64,000 bases of DNA from Elusimicrobiales bacterium (GTDB taxonomy: Bacteria > Elusimicrobiota > Elusimicrobia > Elusimicrobiales > Elusimicrobiaceae). The stretch spans positions 62,001-126,000 of the forward strand of contig JBAZJT010000005.1 of the NCBI GenBank assembly GCA_041651175.1, read 5' to 3'. Below are positions 1 to 9,027 of this stretch, in pieces. The position numbers and the translations under genes are program-made. Position 1 is the stretch's first letter. Each line of letters starts with the position of its first letter. The notes below the pieces were generated by a model that saw only the letters and a program-made list of their open reading frames with translations, did no database searches and was not told the DNA's origin.

Positions 1-71
1 GATTTTGGCAAACCTTTCACGGAAAGTCATGCTATGCATTTAGGCGGATTTGCGCATGCAAACATCCCCGC

Positions 72-920
72 TCACTCAACACGGCGGATGGATAATTGGC
101 GGCTGATGATTTTTTTGGAATCGTGCGCGAAAATATGCTCCTGCAGTTCGCCGCCAAAAAGCAGGCCTTTGCGCGGACCATCCAGTGAAACATGGAAGGT
201 ATATTGATAGTTGGTGTCCATGCTGCTGTTAGCAGTTTTATAGTAATTGCCCATTGTCATTACTTTGAAATAAGCCTGCGGCGCACCGTTTATCGTATCA
301 ACACGTTGGAACAGCATTACCGGATTGCGATTGTGGAATACTCCGTCTTTCAGCGGAATATCCCGCGAAGGCCTTATTTGCATGAACCCCAAAGACTGCG
401 GCTCAAGCCTGGCGACCGTGGGACCGAAGGTGTGGACATCCATCAGCTTGTAATACAAGAACAAGCCAATCGGATTACCCATATACGTCTGATAGGCTTT
501 GAGTATGGCCGAAGTGAAATCGCCCTCGTCCAGCCGGCAGGTGTATGCGAGCGTTTGCGGATAGCCGGCGATAAGCTCCGGCAGCGGCGTCATGCCCGGC
601 GAAGATATCTTATCCTTGTCGTTTGCGATTTTGCGGTATTGCGCGCCGGTTATTTCAAATTTCTTGCGCTTTTCGCCGTTTTCCTCAACAACGGTTTCGT
701 TCACGCGGACCCGTATTTCCTCCGCTTGCAGGAAATCCTTAACTGTCTCAAAACCACCGCGCATGTCCAACGAATAAATGTAATCCACATCCTCAAAATC
801 ATAAGAGATTTTTTCACCGGTTTTATAATCGTGCGTGAACGAATACAAGACGGGTTTTTCCTGCGCGGGCGCCGCCGTGCCGGAAAAAGCAGCCAGCGCG
901 ATTACCGCAATCATTTTCAT
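72..920 (-). CDS. Secreted protein of unknown function (282 aa)
   Basis: The first about 19 residues form a cleavable signal peptide (basic MKM start, hydrophobic stretch, A-P-A-Q end), so the product is probably exported to the periplasm or outer membrane. The rest is a soluble, beta-rich-looking chain without cysteine pairs or membrane segments. It loosely resembles DUF3108-type periplasmic proteins, but I do not recognise a family with confidence. An AGGAGG site lies 9 bases before the ATG, inside the end of the upstream cyuA-like gene, so it is the last gene of the MFS-radC-cyuA unit and is probably co-translated with it. No catalytic motif is visible. Confidence 0.7.
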   Translation of the reverse strand: MKMIAVIALAAFSGTAAPAQEKPVLYSFTHDYKTGEKISYDFEDVDYIYSLDMRGGFETVKDFLQAEEIRVRVNETVVEENGEKRKKFEITGAQYRKIANDKDKISSPGMTPLPELIAGYPQTLAYTCRLDEGDFTSAILKAYQTYMGNPIGLFLYYKLMDVHTFGPTVARLEPQSLGFMQIRPSRDIPLKDGVFHNRNPVMLFQRVDTINGAPQAYFKVMTMGNYYKTANSSMDTNYQYTFHVSLDGPRKGLLFGGELQEHIFAHDSKKIISRQLSIRRVE

Positions 921-933
921 ATCCGTTTTCCTC

Positions 934-2244
934 CTATGCGGATTTGCGCGGCGGGCCGCCTGTCCGCAGGCGGGCCTGCTTGTCCAGCATGATGCCCACT
1001 ATGGTCGGGTCAACCATGTGCATGCCGGCGGTGGAGATTTTGGCAAGGTTGCGTATGCTTTCTTCCGCGGTTTCGCCGACAAAGCCCTCCCGCTCGCTTA
1101 TGCCGTAGCCGTGCATTCCCATGTAGGCCGAGCGTATGGCGCAGTCGGCGGAACTGACCACTTTAAGCGCGCAGCCGCTTTTGGCCCCGTCGCAGAGCAT
1201 TCCGCCCAGATCGCTGACGACATTGTTTACCGCAAGGCCAAGCGCCTTCGCGTCCGGCCCGCGCCGCTGATAAACTATCGCCGCCGCCGCGCCGACGCCT
1301 GCGGCGATGGCGCAGCCGCATATCGGCGCAAGCCCGCCGGTGAATAGTTTCACGTATCCGTTTAACAGATGCGACAGGCAGATGCTTTTGTAAATTTTCC
1401 GCTCCGGCACGCCGAAGGCCCTGCCGACGTTATAAGGAATCAGCGCGGCCACTATGCCCTGATTGCCGCTTTCGCCGCTGGACATTACCGGAAGGGCGAT
1501 GCCGTCCATGCGCGCGTCCGCCGCGCAGGCCGCCAGTATTTTGGACGAGGAGAAAACATCGTTCTGCAAAAAACCCCTGCGGCGCAAATCCATCAGGTAA
1601 TAGCCCACTTTTTTGAGCTTCATGCCGGCATTGGAGGCGGCCAGATTCATCTCCACGCCGCTGCGGATATAATCCAGCTCCTCTTTGCCCGCCTTGTCCG
1701 CCAGCCGGGCCATGTCCTCTATGGTGAGCTTTGCCATGGCGGCTTTGTAGGCCGCCGGTTTGGAATGCTCCGCGCGCGAGCTTATTATGGCGCGGGAATT
1801 TTTCTCAAGGCGGGACACATGGGTGTGCGCGCCGGAAATGACGCACGCCGCCCTGTCCTTGCCGGCGCGCAGGCGGGCCTCTATGTAAATATCGCTTTTG
1901 CCGGAGGCCACGCTCATGCGCGCCGCGCCGGAGGAGATATAGCGGCCCGCGCGCCTTGCCAGCGCGGGGTCCGCGGCCTTGAGTATTTCCATCCCGCGCT
2001 CCGGCGCGGCCAGCAGCGCGCCCATGACGCCGGCCAGCAGATTGCCCTTCTCTCCGCCGGTGTTTGGCAGGTTGACGCCCATGCCGTTTTTATACGTCCC
2101 CGAATCAAGCGTGAACTGCATCGTTTGCGGGGTTTTGCCCAACGCTTTGGCCGCATGGGCCGCGCACAGCGCGACCGACACCGGCTCCGTGCATCCCATG
2201 GCGGGGTAAACCTGATGCTCCAGCAATTCCTTTAATATGTTCAC
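934..2244 (-). CDS. cyuA: L-cysteine desulfidase / CyuA (UPF0597, serine dehydratase-alpha superfamily)
   Basis: The N-terminal motif YPAMGCTEPVSVAL is the signature of the UPF0597/CyuA family, [4Fe-4S] enzymes that split L-cysteine to pyruvate, ammonia and sulfide. The remaining cysteines expected to hold the cluster occur in the C-terminal half (GGLAPICGCAIAAG and the AKSGCALKV region). The length of 436 aa is normal for the family. The gene starts with GTG, and this GTG overlaps the TGA of radC (GTGA), so the two are translationally coupled. The family is cytoplasmic and oxygen-sensitive, in keeping with an anaerobe. Its operon partners (an MFS carrier and RadC) do not suggest a specific pathway; the carrier could be a cysteine or peptide transporter, which is only a guess. 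Confidence 0.88.
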   Translation of the reverse strand: MNILKELLEHQVYPAMGCTEPVSVALCAAHAAKALGKTPQTMQFTLDSGTYKNGMGVNLPNTGGEKGNLLAGVMGALLAAPERGMEILKAADPALARRAGRYISSGAARMSVASGKSDIYIEARLRAGKDRAACVISGAHTHVSRLEKNSRAIISSRAEHSKPAAYKAAMAKLTIEDMARLADKAGKEELDYIRSGVEMNLAASNAGMKLKKVGYYLMDLRRRGFLQNDVFSSSKILAACAADARMDGIALPVMSSGESGNQGIVAALIPYNVGRAFGVPERKIYKSICLSHLLNGYVKLFTGGLAPICGCAIAAGVGAAAAIVYQRRGPDAKALGLAVNNVVSDLGGMLCDGAKSGCALKVVSSADCAIRSAYMGMHGYGISEREGFVGETAEESIRNLAKISTAGMHMVDPTIVGIMLDKQARLRTGGPPRKSA

Positions 2245-2723
2245 GGCAATTTCTCCTTGTCCAGCAGGCCGCTGCTTTTGAAGCTGAAATACCCGCCCTT
2301 GCCCACGATTATATGGTCGTGCACCCGCAACCCCAGCGTGGAGGCGGCCTTGATAAGCTCGTGAGTGAGATTTACATCCTCGTGGGAAGGCGTCGGGTCG
2401 CCGGAGGGATGGTTATGCACGAATATCATCGCCGCCGCCCGGCGGGAGATGGCGTATTCCACCACCTTGCGCGGGGAAATGGCGGCGCGGTCTATGGTGC
2501 CTTCGGCTATGCGGTCGCAGGCGATGACGGTATTGCGGGTGGTGAGATAGATGACTTCAAAAATCTCGTCGCGCTCGCCTTCCAGCGAGGCGCGGCAGTA
2601 GCCGGCGGCGTCCTCAGGGGTGGTGATGCTGGGTTTTTCCTTTACCTCGTCCAGAAAATAGCGGCGCACCAGGCCGCGCAGCCGCTGCCGGTGCTGGAGA
2701 TGGGGGGGGCGCTCAGGCTGCAT
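2241..2723 (-). CDS. radC: RadC-like JAB/MPN-domain protein lacking the helix-hairpin-helix region
   Basis: About 160 aa carrying the JAMM metal motif HNHPSGDPTPSHED together with EVIYLTTRN and the conserved C-terminal part of RadC (UPF0758). Family members are usually about 220 aa with an N-terminal helix-hairpin-helix domain; here only about 25 residues precede the MPN domain. I place the start at the ATG 11 bases inside the end of the MFS gene, because the same frame further upstream is only antisense-like shadow of that gene. A run of G (C on the coding strand) at 2702-2709 lies just after the start. The cellular role of RadC proteins is unsettled; the name is historical. Confidence 0.82.
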   Translation of the reverse strand: MQPERPPHLQHRQRLRGLVRRYFLDEVKEKPSITTPEDAAGYCRASLEGERDEIFEVIYLTTRNTVIACDRIAEGTIDRAAISPRKVVEYAISRRAAAMIFVHNHPSGDPTPSHEDVNLTHELIKAASTLGLRVHDHIIVGKGGYFSFKSSGLLDKEKLP

Positions 2724-3918
2724 GCGGCCTCGTCGCCAGCAGCGCCGCGGCGGCGGCTGCCGCGCAGCCCGCGCCCAGCAGGAAAGGCGCGGCAGGGCCG
2801 ATTTTATCCCACAAAATCCCCGCGGCCAGACTGGCCGCAAACGCCAGAATTCCTGAAACGCCCTGGAATACGCCCATGGCCGCGCCCCTGTTATGCTCGC
2901 CGCTGAAATCAGCCACCATCGCCTTTGCGACACCCTCGTTGAAAGCGCCGTAGAAACCGTAGGCCGCAAACAGCAGCCATACAAGCCGCGCGTCCCGCGC
3001 CGCGCCGAAACCCAGATACACGGCGGAGAAAACGGCAAGCCCGAAAATCATGGTATTCCTGCGCCCGATTTTGTCGGACAGCCAGCCCGCCGGCGCGGCG
3101 CACAGCGCATAAACGATATTGTAGCCGATATAGGCCATTATCACGTGCGCGGCGGTAAAGCCCATGCTTTTCGCCTTGAGCAGCAAAAACACGTCGCTGG
3201 AATTGCCCAGCGAGAAAATGCCGTATGCCAGCAGAAAGCCCCAGAACCGAGGCGAAAGAGATTTCACGCTTTCCCAAAACGGGATTGTCCGCGCGGACGC
3301 CGGTGCGGAGGGGACTGCCTCTCCCACTCTCCTGACCAGCACAAGCACGCCCAGCGCCGCCGGGATGAATGCAATGGCGAATACGGCCCTGTAAACAGCC
3401 TCGTCCGAGCGCAGCCCCATTTTCGGCAGAAGCGCAAGCAATGCCAGCGATATGGCCGGGCCCAGGGCCGCCCCCGCCGTGTCCATCGCGCGGTGGAAGC
3501 CGAAAGCCTTGCCCCAATGCTCCCGCGGGGCGGAGGAGGCCACCAGCGCATCCCGCGCCGGAGTGCGCACCCCCTTGCCCGCCCGGTCAACAATCCTGGC
3601 AAACAGCACGAAAGGCCACGATGCCGCCAGCGCCAGCAGCGGCTTGCTCAGCGCGGACAGGCCGTAGCCGAAAACGACAAAAGGCTTGCGCCGCCCGGCA
3701 CGGTCGGACCAGAAGCCGCCGCCGGCCTTGAGCAGGCTGGCAACAGCCTCCGCGCAGCCCTCTATCAGGCCGACGACGCTCATAGGCGCGCCCAGCACGC
3801 CGCGCAGGAAAAGCGGCATCAGCGGATACAGCATTTCGCTGGAAATGTCGGTGAGCCCGCTCACTATGCCCAGGCTGATGATATTGGGAGTCAGACCTTT
3901 TTTCAACTTTTCAAACAT
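2713..3918 (-). CDS. Major facilitator superfamily transporter
   Basis: A 401-aa, strongly hydrophobic protein with about 12 membrane spans. It has the MFS motif-A type loops (SDRAGRRKP after the second helix and SDKIGRRN in the second half) and the sequence GIVSGLTDISSEMLYPLMPLFL near the N terminus. That opening is typical of a bacterial MFS clade related to drug and unknown-substrate exporters. The substrate cannot be told from sequence. It lies 3 bases after a tiny membrane protein and overlaps radC, so it heads the radC-cyuA operon. Confidence 0.85.
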   Translation of the reverse strand: MFEKLKKGLTPNIISLGIVSGLTDISSEMLYPLMPLFLRGVLGAPMSVVGLIEGCAEAVASLLKAGGGFWSDRAGRRKPFVVFGYGLSALSKPLLALAASWPFVLFARIVDRAGKGVRTPARDALVASSAPREHWGKAFGFHRAMDTAGAALGPAISLALLALLPKMGLRSDEAVYRAVFAIAFIPAALGVLVLVRRVGEAVPSAPASARTIPFWESVKSLSPRFWGFLLAYGIFSLGNSSDVFLLLKAKSMGFTAAHVIMAYIGYNIVYALCAAPAGWLSDKIGRRNTMIFGLAVFSAVYLGFGAARDARLVWLLFAAYGFYGAFNEGVAKAMVADFSGEHNRGAAMGVFQGVSGILAFAASLAAGILWDKIGPAAPFLLGAGCAAAAAAALLATRPHAA

Positions 3919-3921
3919 GCT

Positions 3922-4113
3922 TCATTCGCCGCAGGAAGGGCATTGCTCCTGCCTGTCCTGCTGGCCGTAGGGATTTAACAGACGCTCCACATTCCAGTAT
4001 ATGCAGTATGCCGACATAATCATTATCGCGATGAAAACCCACAAAAACCAGACCGGCAGCCTGCCCAGCTGCTCAATCTGCTTTTGCACAAGCCTTTGTA
4101 TAAACCCTTTCAT
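3922..4113 (-). CDS. Small single-span membrane protein (63 aa)
   Basis: One clear transmembrane helix (about residues 20-40, WFLWVFIAIMIMSAYCIYW) is flanked by a basic N terminus and a polar C-terminal tail ending in CPSCGE, which offers a single CxxC pair. It ends 3 bases before the MFS gene and is probably the first gene of that operon. There is no obvious Shine-Dalgarno site. I do not recognise a family; the coding call rests on amphipathic pattern and tight spacing. Confidence 0.5.
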   Translation of the reverse strand: MKGFIQRLVQKQIEQLGRLPVWFLWVFIAIMIMSAYCIYWNVERLLNPYGQQDRQEQCPSCGE

Positions 4114-4152
4114 AAGCGGAGTTATGGAATTATACGTTTTTTGGCCCGGTTT

Positions 4153-4812
4153 TCAGCGTTTGGCGGCAAGTCCGCGCAGCATCTCCAGCCCGGAGGCAAA
4201 GCCGGGGGCTTCAAGCAGCCGGGCATAGACCTGCGCGCCAAGTTCCTTGCCGGCGGCTATGTCGGAGGGATGATGCACGCCGGAGATAACGCGGTAAAGC
4301 GCGGCCTCGTCCGCGCGGGCCATGAACTGCTCCCTCCGTTCCGGCGCGACATCGCAAAGCAGCAACGCGAACACCCGCGACAACGTGGCATGGCCGCTGG
4401 GATAGGCGTAGCCGCCCACCCAGCCTATGCAGGAATGCGGCCCGCCCGGCCTGTTGAAAGGCCGCGGGCGCTTGTAGCGCTGCTTGAAATTTTCCGCCGC
4501 AAGGCCGGCGTCCCAGCCCACGCGGTTCAGAAACTCCGCCGCCTGCGGGGTGAGCGGGAAGGGGCTTATGTCGCCGAACATCTGTTCAAACGTGCCGTCA
4601 TACTGCGACTTCGCGGCGGCGCACTGCGCGGCGGTGCGCCTGTTCTGCCATTGCAGCAGGACTTCCATATCGGCCTTGTCCTCTGCGGAACCCTGAAGCG
4701 GCGCGGGCGCGATTGCGGCGGCGCGTTCCGCGCCGCGGGCCATATAATGATAGCGAGGAATTGAGGAACAGCCGCATAAAAGCGCCGCGGCAAAGATGAC
4801 GAGAATATTCAC
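4153..4812 (-). CDS. PAP2-family (class A acid) phosphatase, lipoprotein
   Basis: All three parts of the PAP2 vanadium-haloperoxidase-type signature are present: KQRYKRPRPF (about 109-118), YPSGHA (about 136-141) and RVISGVHHPSDIAAG (about 174-188), with the active-site histidines. The N terminus LLCGCSS is a lipobox, so the enzyme is probably a periplasm-facing lipoprotein, like PhoC-type non-specific acid phosphatases. The GTG start overlaps the TGA of the preceding gene as GTGA, with AAAGGAG about 6 bases upstream. It is the last gene of a three-gene unit with the pseudouridine synthase and a membrane protein. Confidence 0.88.
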   Translation of the reverse strand: MNILVIFAAALLCGCSSIPRYHYMARGAERAAAIAPAPLQGSAEDKADMEVLLQWQNRRTAAQCAAAKSQYDGTFEQMFGDISPFPLTPQAAEFLNRVGWDAGLAAENFKQRYKRPRPFNRPGGPHSCIGWVGGYAYPSGHATLSRVFALLLCDVAPERREQFMARADEAALYRVISGVHHPSDIAAGKELGAQVYARLLEAPGFASGLEMLRGLAAKR

Positions 4813-5390
4813 AAGAACTCCTTTCCGGCGAATGCGCGCAGCCGCGCGGTTTCCTCCGGGGCCAGCGGACGCCAGCGGCCCGGCTCCAGCCCGGCGGCAT
4901 CCAGCGGGCCGATTTTGCAGCGGAACAGCCGCAGCACCGGATGGCCGGCGGCTGCCAGCATGCGCCTGGCCTGGCGGTTGCGGCCCTCGCGCAATTCAAT
5001 TTCCACCCAGGCGGTGGGCACGGTTTTCCTGAAACGCACCGGCGGGTCGCGGGGGGGAAGGCCCGGGTCCGCAATCAGGCGGGCGCGGGCAGGGCGGCAG
5101 GGGCCGTCTGAAAGGGTTATGCCGCGCGCCAGTTTCTCAAAAACCTCCGGGGCGGGAACCCGCTCCACCTGCGCCCAGTAGACGCGCGGATGCGCGAATT
5201 TCGGATTGCAAAGCCTGTGCTGCAACATCCCGTCCGAGGTGAGCAGCAGCAGCCCCTCGCTGTCATGGTCCAGCCGGCCCGCGGGGTAGACGCCCTTCGG
5301 AAAACCGAACTCCGCTAGGGATTTATGCCCCGCCAGCGGCCTAAACTGCGACACCGCGCCGTAAGGCTTGTTGAACAATATGCAGGTCAT
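4809..5390 (-). CDS. rluE: Pseudouridine synthase, RluE-like (RsuA/RluB/E/F family)
   Basis: A 193-aa protein with the catalytic motif GRLDHDSEGLLLLT, whose Asp is the nucleophile of the RsuA/RluB family. It begins directly with ILFNKPYG and has no N-terminal S4 domain, as in RluE, which modifies U2457 of 23S rRNA in E. coli. The C-terminal part REGRNRQARRMLAAAGHPVLRL is also family-typical. I chose the ATG whose first bases overlap the TGA of the upstream membrane-protein gene (ATGA). The exact target base is inferred from the family. Confidence 0.85.
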   Translation of the reverse strand: MTCILFNKPYGAVSQFRPLAGHKSLAEFGFPKGVYPAGRLDHDSEGLLLLTSDGMLQHRLCNPKFAHPRVYWAQVERVPAPEVFEKLARGITLSDGPCRPARARLIADPGLPPRDPPVRFRKTVPTAWVEIELREGRNRQARRMLAAAGHPVLRLFRCKIGPLDAAGLEPGRWRPLAPEETARLRAFAGKEFL

Positions 5391-6061
5391 AGGCGCGAAA
5401 GCGCGGCTCCAAGCCATATCAGAGCAAACGGCAAAATCAGCAGCAATCCAAGCGCGGTATGGGCGAACAGGCGCAGCAGCATTGCGTTGAGCCTGAACGC
5501 GGCCAGCGCGCCGCCCGCCACCGCCATTCTGCCGGCAAAAACCGCGGCGGGCCGGATGACGCCCGCAACAGCGGCGCGCCGTATGCGCGAGAAAAGCTCC
5601 TCTTTAAGCGCGGCGGCGGACAGCAGAAAAGCCATGGCCGCAAGCAAAGGCAAGCCGCCGCGCGCCGCGACGCGGACGCGCAGCAGGACCTCCGCTACGG
5701 CAGCGTACAAATCCTCCGCCCGCGCGCACTGCGCAATACGGCCCAGCACAGCCTCGGCAACGATATCATAGACGGCGGCTATAATCTCCTCAGCCTTTGC
5801 GGCGAGGGCGCCCAGGCTTTCCAGCCCTGCGGCAAATGCCGCATACGCCGCCGCAGCCAGCGCGTAAATCCCGAACAGCGGCGCGGCGGCCAGCCATTTC
5901 CACACGGGCGGCCAGTGCCGCCACGCGATTTCCGACTGCCACACAAGCCACGCCGTCCCGCCGCAGAGCAAAAACGCGCCCGCGCCGTATGCCGCCAGCG
6001 CCAGCAGCGAGTATTTCAGCGACCGCCGCAGCGCGCGCATTATGGTTTCACGCAAATCCAT
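5387..6061 (-). CDS. Multi-span membrane protein of unknown function
   Basis: A 224-aa alanine- and leucine-rich protein with about four to five hydrophobic segments (about 17-40, 55-78, 133-152, 162-182, 195-220). No charged catalytic motif or known family is recognised. It is the first gene of the minus-strand unit with rluE and the PAP2 gene, and diverges from the cyclase gene. There is no Shine-Dalgarno site; a TATATT box lies 11 bases before the ATG, so transcription probably starts within a few bases of the start codon. Confidence 0.6.
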   Translation of the reverse strand: MDLRETIMRALRRSLKYSLLALAAYGAGAFLLCGGTAWLVWQSEIAWRHWPPVWKWLAAAPLFGIYALAAAAYAAFAAGLESLGALAAKAEEIIAAVYDIVAEAVLGRIAQCARAEDLYAAVAEVLLRVRVAARGGLPLLAAMAFLLSAAALKEELFSRIRRAAVAGVIRPAAVFAGRMAVAGGALAAFRLNAMLLRLFAHTALGLLLILPFALIWLGAALSRL

Positions 6062-6090
6062 ACAACAACCTTAATATATGCTCTGCGGTT

Positions 6091-6118
6091 TTGCAACCGC
6101 GCGCAGAATAGCTACAAT
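6091..6118 (+). promoter_or_regulatory. Leaderless promoter of the CHASE2-cyclase gene
   Basis: TTGCAA (6091-6096), a 16-base spacer and TACAAT (6113-6118) resemble a sigma-70 type promoter. The ATG at 6126 follows only 7 bases after the -10 box, so the predicted transcription start coincides with the start codon. No Shine-Dalgarno site is present. Confidence 0.55.
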
Positions 6119-6125
6119 TGCAATA

Positions 6126-8306
6126 ATGGCTGTTGATAAATTCCGCGCCCCCAAACCGCTTGTACTGGCGCTATGCGCATTGTCGGCGCTGCTGGGGCTT
6201 TTCTTTGTCTACGACCACTGGGTTTACCAGAAACGGACGGGCGGCGGCAGCTGGGTGTTCAAAGTGCTGCCCGCTCCGGCGCAGTATCTGGACAACGTAA
6301 TCTCCGACAACGCCACGTTTTTCATCGGCGGGATAGAGCCGGACAAGAGAATCTCCATCGCCGCCATTGATGACGACACCCTGGGCCGGCTGGGCTTTCC
6401 TTTCCAGCGGCGCTACCACGCGCGGCTGATAGACCGCCTGAGCGCGCTGGGCGCAAAGGTGATTGTTTTTGATGTGATGTTTCTGGAAGCCGACAAGCTA
6501 AACCCTGAAGACGACAGGCAACTGCTGCAATCGGTCGGGAAAGCCGGCAATGTGGCGCTGGCCGGGCTGATGGAGAAAACCGCCACCATGCAGGGAGAGG
6601 GAATGGACGCGGTTACCGGCGAAACGGTGCGCTTCCGCTTTCCCTTCGGCGGGCTGAGGGAGGCCGCCCTGCTGTGCGCGTTTCCAAACACCGAGGCTTT
6701 CGTTGACAGGGACGGGCATCTGCGCAGGATGATGATATTTGACAACCGCGCCGGCTACAGCGCCGCGCCCGGCTCCGGCTACGGCTACTGGCAGGGAAAG
6801 CCCATAGCCTCGCTGGCGGCGGGAGCCTACAGCGCGCTGACCGGAACGAAACTGGAAGACGTGCAGTCGCTTTTCCCCGAAAACATTTACCGGCTGAACC
6901 TGGCGCAGGTGATGCTGCGCAAAAAATCCCCCGGCAGGCCCGGCGCGGCAGAAGACGCCAAACAGGTCAAATCGCTTTACCCGCAGATTTCAATAGTGGA
7001 CATACTGGACGGCGCGCTCTCCGACGGGGAAAAGGCGCTTATAAAAGACGGCGCGGTCTTCGTGGCCTCCACCAGCATGGGCGCATACGACCATTACTCC
7101 GGTCCCTACGGCGACAAGGTGCCCGGGGTGATGTTCCACGCCAATCTGCTGGACAACATGCTCAACAAAAACTGGATGCGCCCCGCGCCGGCTTATGTCT
7201 CCTTCGCGGCGATGATTGCGCTTTTGTGGGCGTCGCTTGTCGCATTCAACCTGCCGCTGATATGGGGCGCGGTTTTTACGGTTGCGCTGGCGGCATTGTG
7301 GGCCGTGATTTATGCCGTAGTTTTCATGGGCGGCGGGCTGCTGGCCATGGTTATGCCGGAGACCGGTATTGCGGCGGGGTTTGCGGCGGTTACATTCTAC
7401 CGCGTGGTGGTGGAAGGCAAGGAAAAACGCTGGATAAAGGGCACCTTCGGGCAATACCTCTCGCCCAAGGTGGTGGAAATCATCATCAAGGACCCGGCCA
7501 GGCTCAAGCTGGGCGGCGAAAAGCGCGAGATGACGATTTTCTTTCTGGACATAGCGCATTTCACCTCCATATCAGAGAAAATGGACCCGGAGGCGCTGCC
7601 GGTTTTCCTCAACCGCTATCTGTCTGCATTCACGGATATAATCCTGGAAAACGACGGCGTGGTGGATAAATACATAGGCGACTGCATCATGGCCTTCTGG
7701 AACGCGCCGCTGGACCTGCCGCAGCACCAGTACTACGGCTGCCTGTCCGCGGTGCAGTGCATAAAGGCCATAGAGGAACTCAATAAAAACCTGCCCCCCG
7801 GCCTGCCGGAGACGCCAGCCATCAGAATCGGCCTCAACTCCGGCTTTGTGAAGGTGGGAAATTTCGGCTCCAGCACCAGATTTTCATACACGGTGATAGG
7901 CGACGAGGTGAACCTGGCCTCGCGGCTGGAGGGGGCCAACAAATTTTTCTCCAGCCGGATTCTGGTCAGCGAGGCTACGTATCTGCCAGCCAAAGACCGC
8001 ATAGTGGCGCGCGAACTGGGGCGGGTGCGCGTGGTGGGCAAAAACGCGCCGATACGGGTCTACGAGCCGCTGGCCACCGCCAAAGAGCAAACGCCGGACA
8101 TTGTTTCTCTGGCCGAGGCATGCAACCTGGGCGCGGAGAAATTCGCTGCAGGGAATTTCGGCGCGGCGGCCAAGTCTTATCTGGACGCGCTGGCCATAGC
8201 GCCGCACGACGCCGCAGCCAAACGGCAGATGGAGCGCGCGCTGGATTACAAAAAAAGCGGCCCGCCCCCGGACTGGGACGGGGTGTTCAACCTGACCTCC
8301 AAATAA
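6126..8306 (+). CDS. CHASE2-domain class III adenylate/guanylate cyclase
   Basis: The 726-aa protein has an N-terminal membrane helix, then an extracytoplasmic CHASE2 sensor domain (about 30-340, including ISIAAIDDDTLGRLG and VIVFDVMF). About three transmembrane helices follow (about 355-425), then a class III nucleotide cyclase domain (about 450-645). That domain shows the metal-binding FFLDIAHFTSISE, the second Asp in DKYIGDCIMAFW and the transition-state region VIGDEVNLASRLEGANK. A short TPR-like tail ends the protein. It should make cAMP (or cGMP) in response to an external signal. I start at the internal ATG because the TACAAT box lies 7 bases upstream; an earlier in-frame ATG would lie within the promoter. 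Downstream genes follow closely. Confidence 0.9.
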   Translation: MAVDKFRAPKPLVLALCALSALLGLFFVYDHWVYQKRTGGGSWVFKVLPAPAQYLDNVISDNATFFIGGIEPDKRISIAAIDDDTLGRLGFPFQRRYHARLIDRLSALGAKVIVFDVMFLEADKLNPEDDRQLLQSVGKAGNVALAGLMEKTATMQGEGMDAVTGETVRFRFPFGGLREAALLCAFPNTEAFVDRDGHLRRMMIFDNRAGYSAAPGSGYGYWQGKPIASLAAGAYSALTGTKLEDVQSLFPENIYRLNLAQVMLRKKSPGRPGAAEDAKQVKSLYPQISIVDILDGALSDGEKALIKDGAVFVASTSMGAYDHYSGPYGDKVPGVMFHANLLDNMLNKNWMRPAPAYVSFAAMIALLWASLVAFNLPLIWGAVFTVALAALWAVIYAVVFMGGGLLAMVMPETGIAAGFAAVTFYRVVVEGKEKRWIKGTFGQYLSPKVVEIIIKDPARLKLGGEKREMTIFFLDIAHFTSISEKMDPEALPVFLNRYLSAFTDIILENDGVVDKYIGDCIMAFWNAPLDLPQHQYYGCLSAVQCIKAIEELNKNLPPGLPETPAIRIGLNSGFVKVGNFGSSTRFSYTVIGDEVNLASRLEGANKFFSSRILVSEATYLPAKDRIVARELGRVRVVGKNAPIRVYEPLATAKEQTPDIVSLAEACNLGAEKFAAGNFGAAAKSYLDALAIAPHDAAAKRQMERALDYKKSGPPPDWDGVFNLTSK

Positions 8307-8316
8307 AGAGGTGCGT

Positions 8317-9027
8317 ATGATTATATTCTGGCGGCTGATGCTGGCGCACATGCTGGGGGATTTCACCCTCCAGTTTGACGCCGTGGCCGAGGCAAAGCGC
8401 AAAACCTGGTGGGGGATGTTCATACACACCGGCACGCATTTCGTGCTGGCGCTGGCGTTGTCTTGGAATTATCTGGGACAGGACTGGGTCAGCTTCGGCG
8501 GGGTGAAGCTGGGCGGCTGGGCGGCGCTGGGCTGCATGTTCCTCATCCACCATCTGCAGGACGAATGGCGCATATTCGCCATACGCAACTACAAAACCGC
8601 AGACGGGACCATTCATTTCCTGTGGGACCAGTTCGTGCACACGGCGGCAATATTCGTGTTTTCGCCCGTCATAGGCTTTTATACCGACGGCAGCATTTTC
8701 CCCGAGAAATGGGTGATATTGGGCATACTGGCGGTGTTTGTAACGCATTTTGCCACGGTGCTGGTGTATTTCGTGGAGAAGGATTTCTACAACTCGCAGT
8801 TTCCGGGCTTTGACGAGAAATACTTCACCATGCTCCAGCGCTTTGTGCTGTGCATGTTTTTCCTTATCCCCGGCTGGCAGTGGCTGCCGTATTTCGGGCT
8901 GTGGGGCGGCTACATGGTCTATCTGTGGCGGCAGCGGTTTATAGATTTCGGAAAGGCGGGCGTCTATGTGGGCACCGCGCTGGCGCTGGCGGCTGGAATT
9001 ATGGCAAGGCGGGTTTTCCATGTCTGA
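8317..9027 (+). CDS. DUF3307 integral membrane protein
   Basis: A 236-aa protein with about six hydrophobic spans. The opening FWRLMLAHMLGDFTLQ and the internal FLIHHLQDEW and FLWDQFVHTA match the DUF3307 family pattern (conserved Asp/Gln in helix 1 and DQxxH later). The function of the family is unknown. I prefer the ATG with AGAGGTG just upstream over the in-frame GTG that is part of that ribosome site. It starts 10 bases after the cyclase and overlaps the next gene by 8 bases. Confidence 0.8.
   Translation: MIIFWRLMLAHMLGDFTLQFDAVAEAKRKTWWGMFIHTGTHFVLALALSWNYLGQDWVSFGGVKLGGWAALGCMFLIHHLQDEWRIFAIRNYKTADGTIHFLWDQFVHTAAIFVFSPVIGFYTDGSIFPEKWVILGILAVFVTHFATVLVYFVEKDFYNSQFPGFDEKYFTMLQRFVLCMFFLIPGWQWLPYFGLWGGYMVYLWRQRFIDFGKAGVYVGTALALAAGIMARRVFHV

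Noticed and set aside
192..992. Long plus-strand frames over the first 6 kb
   Set aside because: They mirror minus-strand genes in a GC-rich sequence, have Arg/His/Ala-heavy composition and no ribosome sites.
2702..2709. G-runs of 8-9 bases as phase-variation switches (also near 22980, 26204 and 30731)
   Set aside because: Such runs are frequent throughout this GC-rich window, and none sits where slippage would clearly toggle a surface gene.
2724..3038. Extended N terminus for RadC
   Set aside because: The added sequence is an out-of-frame shadow of the MFS gene, rich in Arg/Trp/Pro, and lacks a helix-hairpin-helix pattern.
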